Assembly (NCBI GenBank): GCA_023416965.1
Contig: JAEZGJ010000177.1
Span: 1-8,690, forward strand
Direction: 5' to 3'
From: Pseudomonadota bacterium
GTDB taxonomy: Bacteria; Pseudomonadota; Alphaproteobacteria; Rhizobiales; Phreatobacteraceae
Length of the DNA stretch: 8,690 nt
A model generated the notes under the pieces. It was not told the origin of the DNA and searched no databases. It was given only the letters and a program-made list of their open reading frames with translations. This document shows positions 1 through 6,122 of this stretch, in pieces (position 1 is the first letter of the stretch; each line of letters begins with the position of its first letter). The translations under genes and the position numbers were made by a program.

Positions 1-1158
1 GGCGGGAGCCGCCGGCGTGTCGGCGGTGGCCGCGGGTGTGCCGGCCGCCTCCGCCCGCTCGCGCTCGATGCGCCGCCAGTTGGCGACGTTGCGGTTGTGC
101 TGCTCGAGCGTCTCGGCGAAGACGTGGCCGCCCGTTCCGTCGGCGACGAAGAAGAGGTCGCGATGGCGGACGGGATTGGCCACCGCCTCCATGGCGGCGC
201 GGCCGGGATTGGCGATGGGCGTCGGCGGCAGGCCGTCGATCTGGTAGGTGTTGTAGGGCGTCAGGCGCTGGATTTCCGACTGCAGGATCGGCCGCCCCAA
301 GGCGCCGCGTCCGCCGACGATGCCGTAGATGATGGTCGGATCCGACTGCAGGCGCATGCGCCGGTTCAGCCGGTTGATGAAGACGCCGGCGACGCGCGGG
401 CGCTCCTCGGCCTTGCCCGTCTCCTTCTCGACGATCGAGGCGAGGATGACGAGTTCCTCGGGAGTGCGTAGCGGCAGGTCCTGGCTGCGGCGCGCCCAGA
501 TCTGCTGCAGCAGCCGCGTCTGGAACTGCGTCATCTGGTCGATCATCTGCTGGCGGGTGGTGCCGCGGGTGAAGCGGTAGGTGTCCGGCAGGAGCGAGCC
601 TTCCCGCGGAATGCGGGCGATGTCGCCGGTGAGCACGTCGTTGTCGCGCAGGCGGCCGACGATCTGCTCCGAGGTCAGGCCCTCAGGAATGGTGACGCGG
701 TATTCGATGGGCTTGCCGTCGAGGACGATGGCGAGGGCCTCGGCGGTCGAGGCGCCGCGGGGGAAGAGATATTCGCCCCATTTCAGGTCGCCGCGCACGC
801 CGTAGAGCTGGACGGCGGCGGAGAAGAGCAGCGCGCTGTTGATGACGCCGTTGCGCTCCAGGGTCTGGGCGATGGCCTCGGCGGTGGAGCCGCGCTCGAT
901 GAAGACGGCGCGGTCCTGCTGCAGCGGCCCCTGGGCGACGAAGGCCTGGCGGGCATAGAGGAACGCCGCCATGCCGCCGACGAGGCCGACCAGCAGGATG
1001 GTGATGATCAGGTTGCCGATGACGACCCACTGGTTGCGGGCATGGCGCGAGGCCGGCGGCGGCGGCGGCGCCGATTCGGGCTCGAGGGCCGCGCGGGGCG
1101 ACTTGATGGCCGGGCGGGACCCGTTCTGAAGCGGGTTGGGTCCGGGATGATCGCTCAT
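1..1158 (-). CDS. mltG: Endolytic transglycosylase MltG (YceG family), 3' end missing
   Basis: Inner-membrane lytic transglycosylase of the YceG family. The family cleaves nascent peptidoglycan glycan strands within the chain and so helps set strand length. The frame is open for 386 codons and leaves the window without a stop. Residues 1-43 are a proline-rich cytoplasmic tail (PPPPP at 31-35). A single membrane segment covers about 44-69 (WVVIGNLIITILLVGLVGG). A LysM-like region covers about 83-150, and the catalytic domain follows. The family signature ILASIVEKETG (238-248) holds the catalytic glutamate (E244 by comparison with E. coli E218). Other conserved blocks are INRLNRRMRLQSDPTIIYG (261-279), YNTYQIDGLPP (302-312) and FFVADGTGGHVF (336-347). 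The tail from about 370 is Ala/Pro/Thr-rich and probably near the natural C-terminus. The start at 1158 is the first possible one, since an in-frame TGA lies just upstream. Its ribosome binding site is weak, which suggests modest translation. It lies 80 nt downstream of fabF on the same strand. Confidence 0.95.
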   Translation of the reverse strand, partial: MSDHPGPNPLQNGSRPAIKSPRAALEPESAPPPPPASRHARNQWVVIGNLIITILLVGLVGGMAAFLYARQAFVAQGPLQQDRAVFIERGSTAEAIAQTLERNGVINSALLFSAAVQLYGVRGDLKWGEYLFPRGASTAEALAIVLDGKPIEYRVTIPEGLTSEQIVGRLRDNDVLTGDIARIPREGSLLPDTYRFTRGTTRQQMIDQMTQFQTRLLQQIWARRSQDLPLRTPEELVILASIVEKETGKAEERPRVAGVFINRLNRRMRLQSDPTIIYGIVGGRGALGRPILQSEIQRLTPYNTYQIDGLPPTPIANPGRAAMEAVANPVRHRDLFFVADGTGGHVFAETLEQHNRNVANWRRIERERAEAAGTPAATADTPAAPA

Positions 1159-1182
1159 GGGGCCGCGCTCTGGTCAGGTGCT

Positions 1183-1206
1183 CGCATCACGGTGGGGAGT
1201 GATGCG
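1183..1206 (-). other. Stem-loop between fabF and mltG
   Basis: A perfect 8-bp inverted repeat (CGCATCAC / GTGATGCG) with an 8-nt loop lies in the 80-nt gap between the fabF stop and the mltG start. There is no T-run after it on either strand, so it is not a standard intrinsic terminator. It could stabilise the 3' end of fabF mRNA, mark an RNA-processing site or reduce readthrough into mltG. The inverted repeat is seen directly; the function is inferred. Confidence 0.45.
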
Positions 1207-1238
1207 CAGGGAATGTGGCGAAAGGCGGGTCCCTCGCC

Positions 1239-2492
1239 TCAAGCCGCAGCCCGGAAGATGACCGAGGCGTTGGTTCCGCCGAAGCCGAAGGAGTTGGACA
1301 GGACGGTCTCGATGGAGCGCTTGCGCGCCACGTGCGGCACGAGGTCGATCGCCGTCTCCACCGAGGGATTGTCGAGGTTGAGGGTCGGCGGCGCCACCTG
1401 GTCGCGAATCGCCAGGATGGAGAAGATCGCCTCGACCGCGCCGGCCGCACCGAGCAGGTGGCCGATGGAGGACTTGGTCGATGACATGGAGATCTTCGAG
1501 GCGGCATTGCCGACCAGGCGCTCGACGGCGCCGAGCTCGATGCCGTCGGCCATGGTCGAGGTGCCGTGGGCGTTGATGTAGTCGATGTCTGAGGCGCTGA
1601 TCCCGGCGCGCTTCAGGGCCGCCTGCATGCAGCGGAAGGCGCCGTCGCCGTCCTCTGCCGGAGCCGTGATGTGGTGGGCGTCGCCGGAGAGGCCGTAGCC
1701 GATGACCTCGGCATAGATCTTCGCGCCGCGGGCCTTGGCGTGCTCGTATTCCTCCAGCACGACCATGCCGGCGCCCTCGCCCATGACGAAGCCGTCGCGG
1801 TCGCGGTCATAGGGCCGCGAGGCGCGGGTCGGCTCGTCGTTGAAGGTGGTGCAGAGGGCCCGGCAGGCGGCGAAGCCGGCGAGCGACAGGCGGCTGATGG
1901 GCGATTCGGTGCCGCCGGCGACCATCACGTCGGCATCGCCGAAGGCGACGAGGCGGGCGGCGTCGCCGATGGCGTGGGCGCCCGTCGAGCAGGCGGTGAC
2001 CACGGCGTGGTTAGGACCCGTGAGCCCGTGGGCGATGGAGACGTAGCCGCCGGCGAGGTTGATGAGCCGGCCGGGAATGAAAAAGGGCGAGATCCGGCGC
2101 GGGCCCTTGTCACGGAGGATCATTGCGGCCTCGGCGATGCCGTCGATGCCGCCGATGCCGGAGCCGATGAGGACGCCGGTGGTGTTCTGGTCGTCAGGAG
2201 TCTTCGGGTGCCAGCCGGCATCGTCGAGGGCCTGCTTGGCGGCGCACATGGCGAAGACGATGAACTCGTCGACCTTGCGCTGCTCCTTCGGCTCCATCCA
2301 GTCGTCGGGATTGAAGGCGCCGGCGCCCTCGCGCGGGATCTGGCAGGCAATCTTGGCGGCGATGTCGGAGACGTCGAACCGCTCGACCTTCGAGGCCCCG
2401 CTCTCGCCCTTGATCAGCCGTGACCAGGTTTCCTCGACGCCGCAGCCGAGCGGCGTGAGAAGGCCCATTCCCGTCACAACTACGCGGCGCAT
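1239..2492 (-). CDS. fabF: Beta-ketoacyl-ACP synthase II (FabF, KAS II)
   Basis: Cytosolic condensing enzyme of type II fatty-acid synthesis. It joins malonyl-ACP to a growing acyl-ACP with loss of CO2 and, in this family, favours elongation to C18 unsaturated chains. The product is 417 aa, in the usual range. The Cys-His-His active site is complete: the nucleophile C168 in VVTACSTG, H309 in NAHGTSTMADGIELGAV, and H345 in STKSSIGHLLGAAGA with the conserved K340. The thiolase-fold ending SNSFGFGGTNASVIF is also present. I chose the start at 2492 because the product then begins MRRVVVTGMG, as FabF proteins usually do, and because GGTGAG (2504-2499) sits 6 nt upstream. Starts at 2495 and 2507 are in frame, but their Shine-Dalgarno spacing is poor or absent. 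It lies 99 nt downstream of acpP, its substrate carrier, and 80 nt upstream of mltG. A terminator-like hairpin separates it from acpP, so it may depend on readthrough. Confidence 0.97.
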   Translation of the reverse strand: MRRVVVTGMGLLTPLGCGVEETWSRLIKGESGASKVERFDVSDIAAKIACQIPREGAGAFNPDDWMEPKEQRKVDEFIVFAMCAAKQALDDAGWHPKTPDDQNTTGVLIGSGIGGIDGIAEAAMILRDKGPRRISPFFIPGRLINLAGGYVSIAHGLTGPNHAVVTACSTGAHAIGDAARLVAFGDADVMVAGGTESPISRLSLAGFAACRALCTTFNDEPTRASRPYDRDRDGFVMGEGAGMVVLEEYEHAKARGAKIYAEVIGYGLSGDAHHITAPAEDGDGAFRCMQAALKRAGISASDIDYINAHGTSTMADGIELGAVERLVGNAASKISMSSTKSSIGHLLGAAGAVEAIFSILAIRDQVAPPTLNLDNPSVETAIDLVPHVARKRSIETVLSNSFGFGGTNASVIFRAAA

Positions 2493-2498
2493 CATCGT

Positions 2499-2504
2499 CT
2501 CACC
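2499..2504 (-). promoter_or_regulatory. fabF ribosome binding site (decides start)
   Basis: GGTGAG on the minus strand lies 6 nt before the ATG at 2492 but inside the coding region implied by the upstream ATG at 2507. That argues against the 2507 start. The ATG at 2495 would leave only 3 nt of spacing. Confidence 0.55.
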
Positions 2505-2524
2505 CATGTCCGGCCCGGTGAACG

Positions 2525-2556
2525 AAAAGCCGGAGACGCTGCTCGCTCCCCGGCTT
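2525..2556 (-). terminator. Candidate intrinsic terminator after acpP
   Basis: Read on the minus strand, a 10-bp GC-rich stem (AAGCCGGGGA pairing with TCTCCGGCTT, with one G-U pair) encloses a 10-nt loop. It ends in TTTT, two bases of which are in the stem, and CGTT follows. This is the layout of a Rho-independent terminator with a short U-tract, about 35 nt past the acpP stop. It would help produce a short abundant acpP mRNA while letting some polymerase read on into fabF, which has only about 30 nt left for its own promoter. It may be a partial terminator (attenuator). Confidence 0.55.
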
Positions 2557-2562
2557 CTCGGA

Positions 2563-2582
2563 CGTCAAAGTCGAATTTGACG
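2563..2582 (-). other. Hairpin immediately after acpP
   Basis: A perfect 7-bp inverted repeat (CGTCAAA / TTTGACG) with a 6-nt loop begins 9 nt past the acpP stop codon and comes just before the terminator-like hairpin at 2525-2556. No U-tract follows it. Together the two form a tandem hairpin that could protect the acpP mRNA from 3' exonucleases. The pairing is visible; the role is inferred. Confidence 0.45.
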
Positions 2583-2591
2583 GTGCTGAAA

Positions 2592-2831
2592 TCAGGCGCT
2601 GGCGGCCTTGTCGAGGAACTTCACGGCGTCGCCGACCGTCAGGATCGTCTCGGCCGCGTCATCCGGGATTTCCACGCCGAACTCTTCTTCGAACGCCATG
2701 ACGAGCTCGACGGTGTCGAGGCTGTCGGCCCCGAGGTCGTCGATGAAGCTCGCGGTCGGAACGACCTTCTCGGCATCGACGCCGAGCTGTTCCACGACGA
2801 TCTTCTTCACGCGTTCAGCGGTATCGCTCAT
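2592..2831 (-). CDS. acpP: Acyl carrier protein AcpP
   Basis: Small acidic carrier protein that holds growing fatty acyl chains as thioesters on a 4'-phosphopantetheine arm and presents them to FabD, FabG, FabF and the acyltransferases. The product is 79 aa, the usual size. The attachment serine is S37 in the hallmark motif GADSLDTVEL. Helix II (about 37-51, SLDTVELVMAFEEEF) is rich in Glu and Asp, as needed to dock on the basic patches of partner enzymes. The start at 2831 is supported by GAGG 8 nt upstream and by the conserved N-terminus MSDTAERVKKIV. An in-frame extension to 3029 is only the upstream gap read through. The gene lies between fabG (198-nt gap) and fabF (99-nt gap), each gap holding hairpins. 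This fits acpP being made as its own abundant transcript as well as part of the fab cluster. Confidence 0.98.
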   Translation of the reverse strand: MSDTAERVKKIVVEQLGVDAEKVVPTASFIDDLGADSLDTVELVMAFEEEFGVEIPDDAAETILTVGDAVKFLDKAASA

Positions 2832-3029
2832 TAGATTATCCTCGTTCCATCCGACGATGAGGCACCGCTCTCGAACGGATGCGGTGTGCGGCTTAGTGGT
2901 CTTGCAGGCGGCGCGCCGCGTCGCCGTGAATTCCGGATCGTTTGGGAAGCCCCTTGCCCGAACCTGAAGGCTCTCTATCACAGGCCTTCCGGTTTTGCCA
3001 GCATGCCTCCCAAAGAGTGAATTAGCCAA
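2832..3029 (-). promoter_or_regulatory. fabG-acpP intergenic region, acpP leader or promoter region
   Basis: This 198-nt non-coding gap precedes acpP. Such a long gap inside a fab cluster suggests that acpP has its own promoter here, as expected for one of the most abundant proteins. I cannot find a convincing -35/-10 pair on the minus strand. The visible element is the stem-loop at 2961-2994. Near the acpP start there is a clear ribosome binding site (GAGG about 8 nt before the ATG). Confidence 0.4.
2961..2994 (-). other. Stem-loop downstream of fabG
   Basis: Two 11-nt arms (2961-2971 and 2984-2994) pair with one mismatch around a 12-nt loop, starting 35 nt after the fabG stop. Read on the minus strand it is followed by CGGGCAAGG rather than a T-run, so it is not a typical terminator. 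Read on the plus strand it ends in TTTT, but no plus-strand gene ends here. It may define the 3' end of the fabD-fabG mRNA or lie in the acpP leader. Confidence 0.45.
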
Positions 3030-3767
3030 CTAGATCATGGCCATACCACCGTTGACGTGAAGTGTCTGCCCGGTGACGTAGGCCGCTTCTTCCGAGGCAA
3101 GATAGACGACGGCGGCGGCGATTTCATCCGCCTGCCCCAGCCTACCGGCGGGAACGCGCGTCAGGATCGTCTCCTTCTGCTTGTCGTTCAGCACGTCGGT
3201 CATGGCGGTTTCGATGAAGCCGGGGGCGAGGCAATTGACCGTCACGTTGCGGCTGGCGATCTCGGCGGCCAGCGACTTCGACATGCCGATGAGGCCGGCC
3301 TTGGCGGCGGCGTAATTTCCCTGGCCGGGATTGCCGGTGACGCCGACAACGGACGTGATCTGCACGATGCGGCCCCAGCGCTTGCGCATCATCAGCTTGG
3401 CGGCGGCGCGGCTGAGACGGAAATTGGCGGTGAGGTTCACCTGGATCACCTGGTCCCACTCCTCGTCCTTCATGCGGATGAAGAGGTTGTCGCGGGTGAT
3501 GCCGGCATTGTTGACGAGGATGTCGAGCCCGCCCATGGCCGCCTCCGCGGCCGGCACCAGCGCGTCGACCTCGTCGAGGGCGGAGAGGTTGGCGGGGAGC
3601 ACGTGAGCGCGGCTGCCGAGGGCGGTGGCGAGTTCATCGAGCTTCTCCCGCCGCGTACCGGAAAGGGCGACGGTGGCGCCGCGGCCGTGCAGCGCGCGGG
3701 CGATGGCGCTGCCGATGCCGCCGGTCGCGCCGGTGACGAGGGCGGTCTTGCCGGTCAAGTCGAACAT
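3030..3767 (-). CDS. fabG: 3-oxoacyl-ACP reductase FabG
   Basis: NADPH-dependent short-chain dehydrogenase/reductase that reduces beta-ketoacyl-ACP to beta-hydroxyacyl-ACP, the first reduction of each elongation cycle. The product is 245 aa, the standard length. The Rossmann glycine motif is TGATGGIGSA (12-21), and NNAG (86-89) follows. The catalytic set is N111, S139 (in ITSVVG), Y152 and K156 (YAAAK). The ending VTGQTLHVNGGMAMI is typical of FabG. The start at 3767 gives the conserved N-terminus MFDLTGKTALVTGATGGIG and has AGGGAG 7 nt upstream. Reading the frame further upstream runs into the fabD region and is not coding. The gene starts 14 nt after the fabD stop, so fabD-fabG are almost certainly co-transcribed and perhaps translationally coupled. 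Confidence 0.97.
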   Translation of the reverse strand: MFDLTGKTALVTGATGGIGSAIARALHGRGATVALSGTRREKLDELATALGSRAHVLPANLSALDEVDALVPAAEAAMGGLDILVNNAGITRDNLFIRMKDEEWDQVIQVNLTANFRLSRAAAKLMMRKRWGRIVQITSVVGVTGNPGQGNYAAAKAGLIGMSKSLAAEIASRNVTVNCLAPGFIETAMTDVLNDKQKETILTRVPAGRLGQADEIAAAVVYLASEEAAYVTGQTLHVNGGMAMI

Positions 3768-3781
3768 GGTCGATCTCCCTG

Positions 3782-4726
3782 TCAGCCGCGCGACGCCTTG
3801 AACGCCGCGACGTCGTCGGGCGTTCCTATGGCAGTTCCGGTGGCGCCGTCGGCGATGCGCTTGACGAGGCCGGTCAGCACCTTGCCGGAGCCGATCTCGT
3901 AGAAAGTGGTGACCCCTGCCCCGGCCATGGCGGCGACGCATTCGCGCCAGCGCACCGTGCCGGTCACCTGCTCGACCAGGCGGCGGACGATCTCGGCGGG
4001 GTCGCTGACGGGTGCGGCCACGACATTGGCGACGACCGGCACGACGGGCGCCTTCACCGTCACCTTCGCCAGCGCCTCGGCCATGGCGTCGGCGGCCGGC
4101 TGCATCAGGGCGCAGTGGAAGGGGGCGGAAACGGGCAGCGGAATGGCGCGCTTGGCGCCCTTGGCCTTGGCGAGCTCACAGGCCCGGTCGACGGCGGCCT
4201 TGTGCCCGGAAATGACGACCTGGCCACCGCCATTGTCGTTGGCCGCCTGGCAGACCTCGCCCTCGGCCGCCTCGGCGGCCACCGCCACCACGGCCTCGAA
4301 ATCGAGGCCGAGAATGGCGGCCATGGCGCCGGTGCCGACCGGCGTCGCCGCCTGCATGGCATTGCCGCGGATGCGCAGGAGACGCGCGGCATCGGCAATG
4401 GAGAAGGTGCCTGCGGCGGCGAGCGCCGAATATTCGCCGAGGGAATGGCCGGCGACGAAGGCGGCGTCGCGGGCGAGGTCGAGGCCGGCCTCGGCCTCAA
4501 GCACGCGGATGGTGGCGAGCGACACCGCCATCAGCGCCGGCTGGGCGTTCTCGGTCAGCGTCAGGGTCTCGATCGGCCCGTCCCACATGATGGCGGACAG
4601 TTTCTGGCCGAGTGCCGCATCGACCTCGTCGAAGACCGCGCGGGCGACGGGAAAGGCCTCGGCCAGCGCCTTGCCCATGCCGACGCTCTGGCTGCCCTGA
4701 CCGGGAAAGGTGAATGCGGCTGTCAT
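3782..4726 (-). CDS. fabD: Malonyl-CoA:ACP transacylase FabD
   Basis: Transfers the malonyl group from malonyl-CoA to the phosphopantetheine arm of AcpP, making the two-carbon donor used by FabF and related synthases. The product is 314 aa, within the usual 305-320. The N-terminal FPGQGSQ (7-13) forms the oxyanion-hole region. The nucleophile is S95 in GHSLGEYSAL, the malonyl-binding arginine is in RIRG (118-121), and the catalytic H204 is in VSAPFHCALM. The motif YEIGSGKVLTGLVKRI (276-291) is also typical. The start at 4726 gives the conserved MTAAFTFPGQGSQ and has GAGG about 8 nt upstream. The frame is open upstream, but that stretch has no FabD homology and overlaps the divergent promoter region. 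It appears to be the first gene of the fab cluster, with fabG 14 nt downstream. Confidence 0.97.
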   Translation of the reverse strand: MTAAFTFPGQGSQSVGMGKALAEAFPVARAVFDEVDAALGQKLSAIMWDGPIETLTLTENAQPALMAVSLATIRVLEAEAGLDLARDAAFVAGHSLGEYSALAAAGTFSIADAARLLRIRGNAMQAATPVGTGAMAAILGLDFEAVVAVAAEAAEGEVCQAANDNGGGQVVISGHKAAVDRACELAKAKGAKRAIPLPVSAPFHCALMQPAADAMAEALAKVTVKAPVVPVVANVVAAPVSDPAEIVRRLVEQVTGTVRWRECVAAMAGAGVTTFYEIGSGKVLTGLVKRIADGATGTAIGTPDDVAAFKASRG

Positions 4727-4764
4727 GGACCGGACCTCGCGACGCCCCTGGAGAAGGTGCGCGG

Positions 4765-4793
4765 GACTGGCATCGGGCCGCCGCGGAGTCAAG
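4765..4793 (-). promoter_or_regulatory. Weak candidate promoter for fabD
   Basis: CTTGAC on the minus strand (4793-4788) is the -35 sequence favoured in alphaproteobacteria. At about 17 nt spacing the -10 region (near 4770-4765, CCAGTC) is a poor match. If real, transcription would begin near 4758, giving fabD a leader of about 30 nt. The -35 is convincing; the -10 is not. Confidence 0.3.
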
Positions 4794-4816
4794 CGAGACG
4801 CATGTTTATCGACAGC

Positions 4817-4831
4817 CTGGACCGGGTCCAG
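4817..4831 (-). promoter_or_regulatory. Perfect dyad between the divergent fabD and GTPase promoters
   Basis: CTGGACC-G-GGTCCAG is a perfect 7-bp inverted repeat around a single central base. It lies between the candidate fabD -35 and the GTPase promoter region. This is the right kind of site for a dimeric repressor or activator. I cannot assign it to a known regulator, and a chance palindrome in GC-rich DNA remains possible. Confidence 0.35.
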
Positions 4832-4838
4832 ACGGCCC

Positions 4839-4867
4839 TTGCCAGCGCGCCAGTGATCCGTGATATG
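4839..4867 (+). promoter_or_regulatory. Candidate promoter of the ZigA-type GTPase gene
   Basis: TTGCCA (4839-4844) is followed after 17 nt by GATATG (4862-4867), a weak -10. The presumed -10 overlaps the Zur-like palindrome at 4863-4883, so a bound repressor would block polymerase. A better -10-like hexamer, TATAAC at 4874-4879, would put the transcript start almost at the ribosome binding site and has no good -35. Confidence 0.35.
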
Positions 4868-4883
4868 TAACACTATAACGTAT
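4863..4883 (+). promoter_or_regulatory. Zur-box-like palindrome upstream of the GTPase gene
   Basis: An AT-rich imperfect palindrome centred on 4873 stands out in otherwise GC-rich DNA. Its minus-strand core (4881-4865), ACGTTATAGTGTTACAT, matches the known proteobacterial Zur consensus ATGTTATAnTATAACAT at 13 of 16 defined positions. It ends 9 nt before the GTPase start codon and overlaps the likely -10 region, a repressor position. Zinc-specific control by Zur is established for many COG0523 GTPases. Its use here is inferred from the motif and the neighbour. Confidence 0.65.
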
Positions 4884-4892
4884 GAGGATCCC

Positions 4893-6116
4893 ATGGCCCG
4901 CGACCAGCGCCTGCCCGTCACCGTCCTTTCCGGCTTTCTCGGCGCCGGCAAGACGACCCTGCTCAACCATATCCTCAACAATCGCGAGGGCCGGCGGGTG
5001 GCGGTGATCGTCAACGACATGTCGGAGGTGAACATCGATGCCGATCTCGTCCGGGACGGCGGCGCCAACCTGTCGCGCACCGACGAGAAGCTGGTCGAGA
5101 TGACCAATGGCTGCATCTGCTGCACGTTGCGCGACGACCTTCTGACGGAAGTGCGCCGCCTCGCCGAGGCCGGCCGCTACGACTACCTTCTGATCGAGGG
5201 CACGGGCATCGCCGAGCCGCTGCCGATCGCGGCAACCTTCTCCTTCCGCGACGAGGAGGGCCGCGCGCTCGAGGACGTGGCGCGGCTCGACACGATGGTG
5301 ACAGTGGTCGACGCCATCAACCTCCTGAAGGATTTCGGCAGCCGGGACTTTCTGAAGGACCGCGGCCAGACCGCCGGCGGCGAGGACGAGCGCACCCTCG
5401 CCGATCTCCTCACCGACCAGATCGAATTCGCCGACGTGGTCGTCGTCAACAAGATGTCCGATGTGGACGCCGGGCGGCGCGATCTCGTCCTGCAGGTCGT
5501 GCGCGGGCTGAACCCCGATGCCCATGTCATCACCACCGATTTCGCCTCGGTGGATCTCGACGAGGTTCTCGACACCGGCCGCTTCGACCACGAGAAGGCG
5601 GAGATGCACCCGCTCTGGGCAAAAGAGCTCTACGGGTTCAAGGACCACGTGCCGGAGACGGAGGAATACGGCATCTCCTCCTTCGTCTATCGCGCCTCCC
5701 GCCCCTTCGACCCCAGGGCCTTCGACACCTTCCTGAAGACGACCTGGCCGGGCCTGATCCGGGCCAAGGGACATTTCTGGCTCGCCACCCGGCCGGACTG
5801 GTGCGGGGAACTGTCGATCGCCGGCGCGGTGTGCCGCACCTCCGCCATGGGCTTCTGGTGGATCGCCGTGCCGAAAGCGCGCTGGCCGCAATCGGAGGAG
5901 TGGCGCCAGATGCTCAAGCGGCACTGGCATCCGGTCTATGGCGACAGGCGGCAGGAACTGGTCTTCATCGGCACCGGCATGGACGTGGCGGCGATGCGCG
6001 CCGCCCTCGACGGCTGTCTCCTCGGCCGCGCCTCGGCGACGCGGTTCAATCCCGAGGACTTTGCGGGTTTGCCGGACCCCTTCCCAGCCTGGCGGCGGGA
6101 CGCGGACGCCGCCTGA
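4893..6116 (+). CDS. zigA: COG0523/CobW-family G3E GTPase, ZigA-type zinc metallochaperone
   Basis: Cytosolic GTP-binding protein of the COG0523 family. These proteins use GTP binding and hydrolysis to deliver metal, usually zinc, to client proteins when zinc is scarce. The product is 407 aa. Walker A is GFLGAGKT (14-21). The metal-binding CxCC motif is NGCICCTLRDDL (C74, C76, C77). Walker B reads LLIEGTGIAEP (99-109), with the family glutamate E102. A CobW C-terminal domain begins near 258 (EYGISSFVYRASRPFDPRAF). The block YGDRRQELVFIGTGMD (349-364) is typical of the longer ZigA/YciC-like subgroup rather than cobalamin CobW, and no cobalamin genes are nearby. The guanine-specificity motif reads NKMSD (186-190) in place of NKxD. 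The start at 4893 is chosen because GAGGATCCC precedes it; an ATG at 4860 lies inside the Zur-like box region. It is divergent from fabD and ends 6 nt before the convergent gene at 6123. Confidence 0.88.
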   Translation: MARDQRLPVTVLSGFLGAGKTTLLNHILNNREGRRVAVIVNDMSEVNIDADLVRDGGANLSRTDEKLVEMTNGCICCTLRDDLLTEVRRLAEAGRYDYLLIEGTGIAEPLPIAATFSFRDEEGRALEDVARLDTMVTVVDAINLLKDFGSRDFLKDRGQTAGGEDERTLADLLTDQIEFADVVVVNKMSDVDAGRRDLVLQVVRGLNPDAHVITTDFASVDLDEVLDTGRFDHEKAEMHPLWAKELYGFKDHVPETEEYGISSFVYRASRPFDPRAFDTFLKTTWPGLIRAKGHFWLATRPDWCGELSIAGAVCRTSAMGFWWIAVPKARWPQSEEWRQMLKRHWHPVYGDRRQELVFIGTGMDVAAMRAALDGCLLGRASATRFNPEDFAGLPDPFPAWRRDADAA

Positions 6117-6122
6117 GCGCCG

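Noticed and set aside
683..1030. 115-aa minus-strand open frame inside mltG
   Set aside because: It is an alternative frame of the real mltG gene, rich in Arg, Pro and His, with no family features.
1671..2423. 250-aa plus-strand open frame opposite fabF
   Set aside because: It is antisense to a complete FabF and has no domain signature.
3057..3902. 281-aa plus-strand open frame opposite fabG and fabD
   Set aside because: It is antisense to FabG with all catalytic residues, and its composition is low-complexity Gly/Ala/Asp.
4806..5930. 374-aa minus-strand open frame opposite the GTPase gene
   Set aside because: The plus strand encodes a clear COG0523 GTPase; this frame shows no recognisable domain and is an antisense shadow.
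4893..6116. Cobalamin biosynthesis CobW
   Set aside because: No cob genes are nearby, and the C-terminal block YGDRRQELVFIG with a Zur-like box points to the zinc-linked ZigA-like subgroup.
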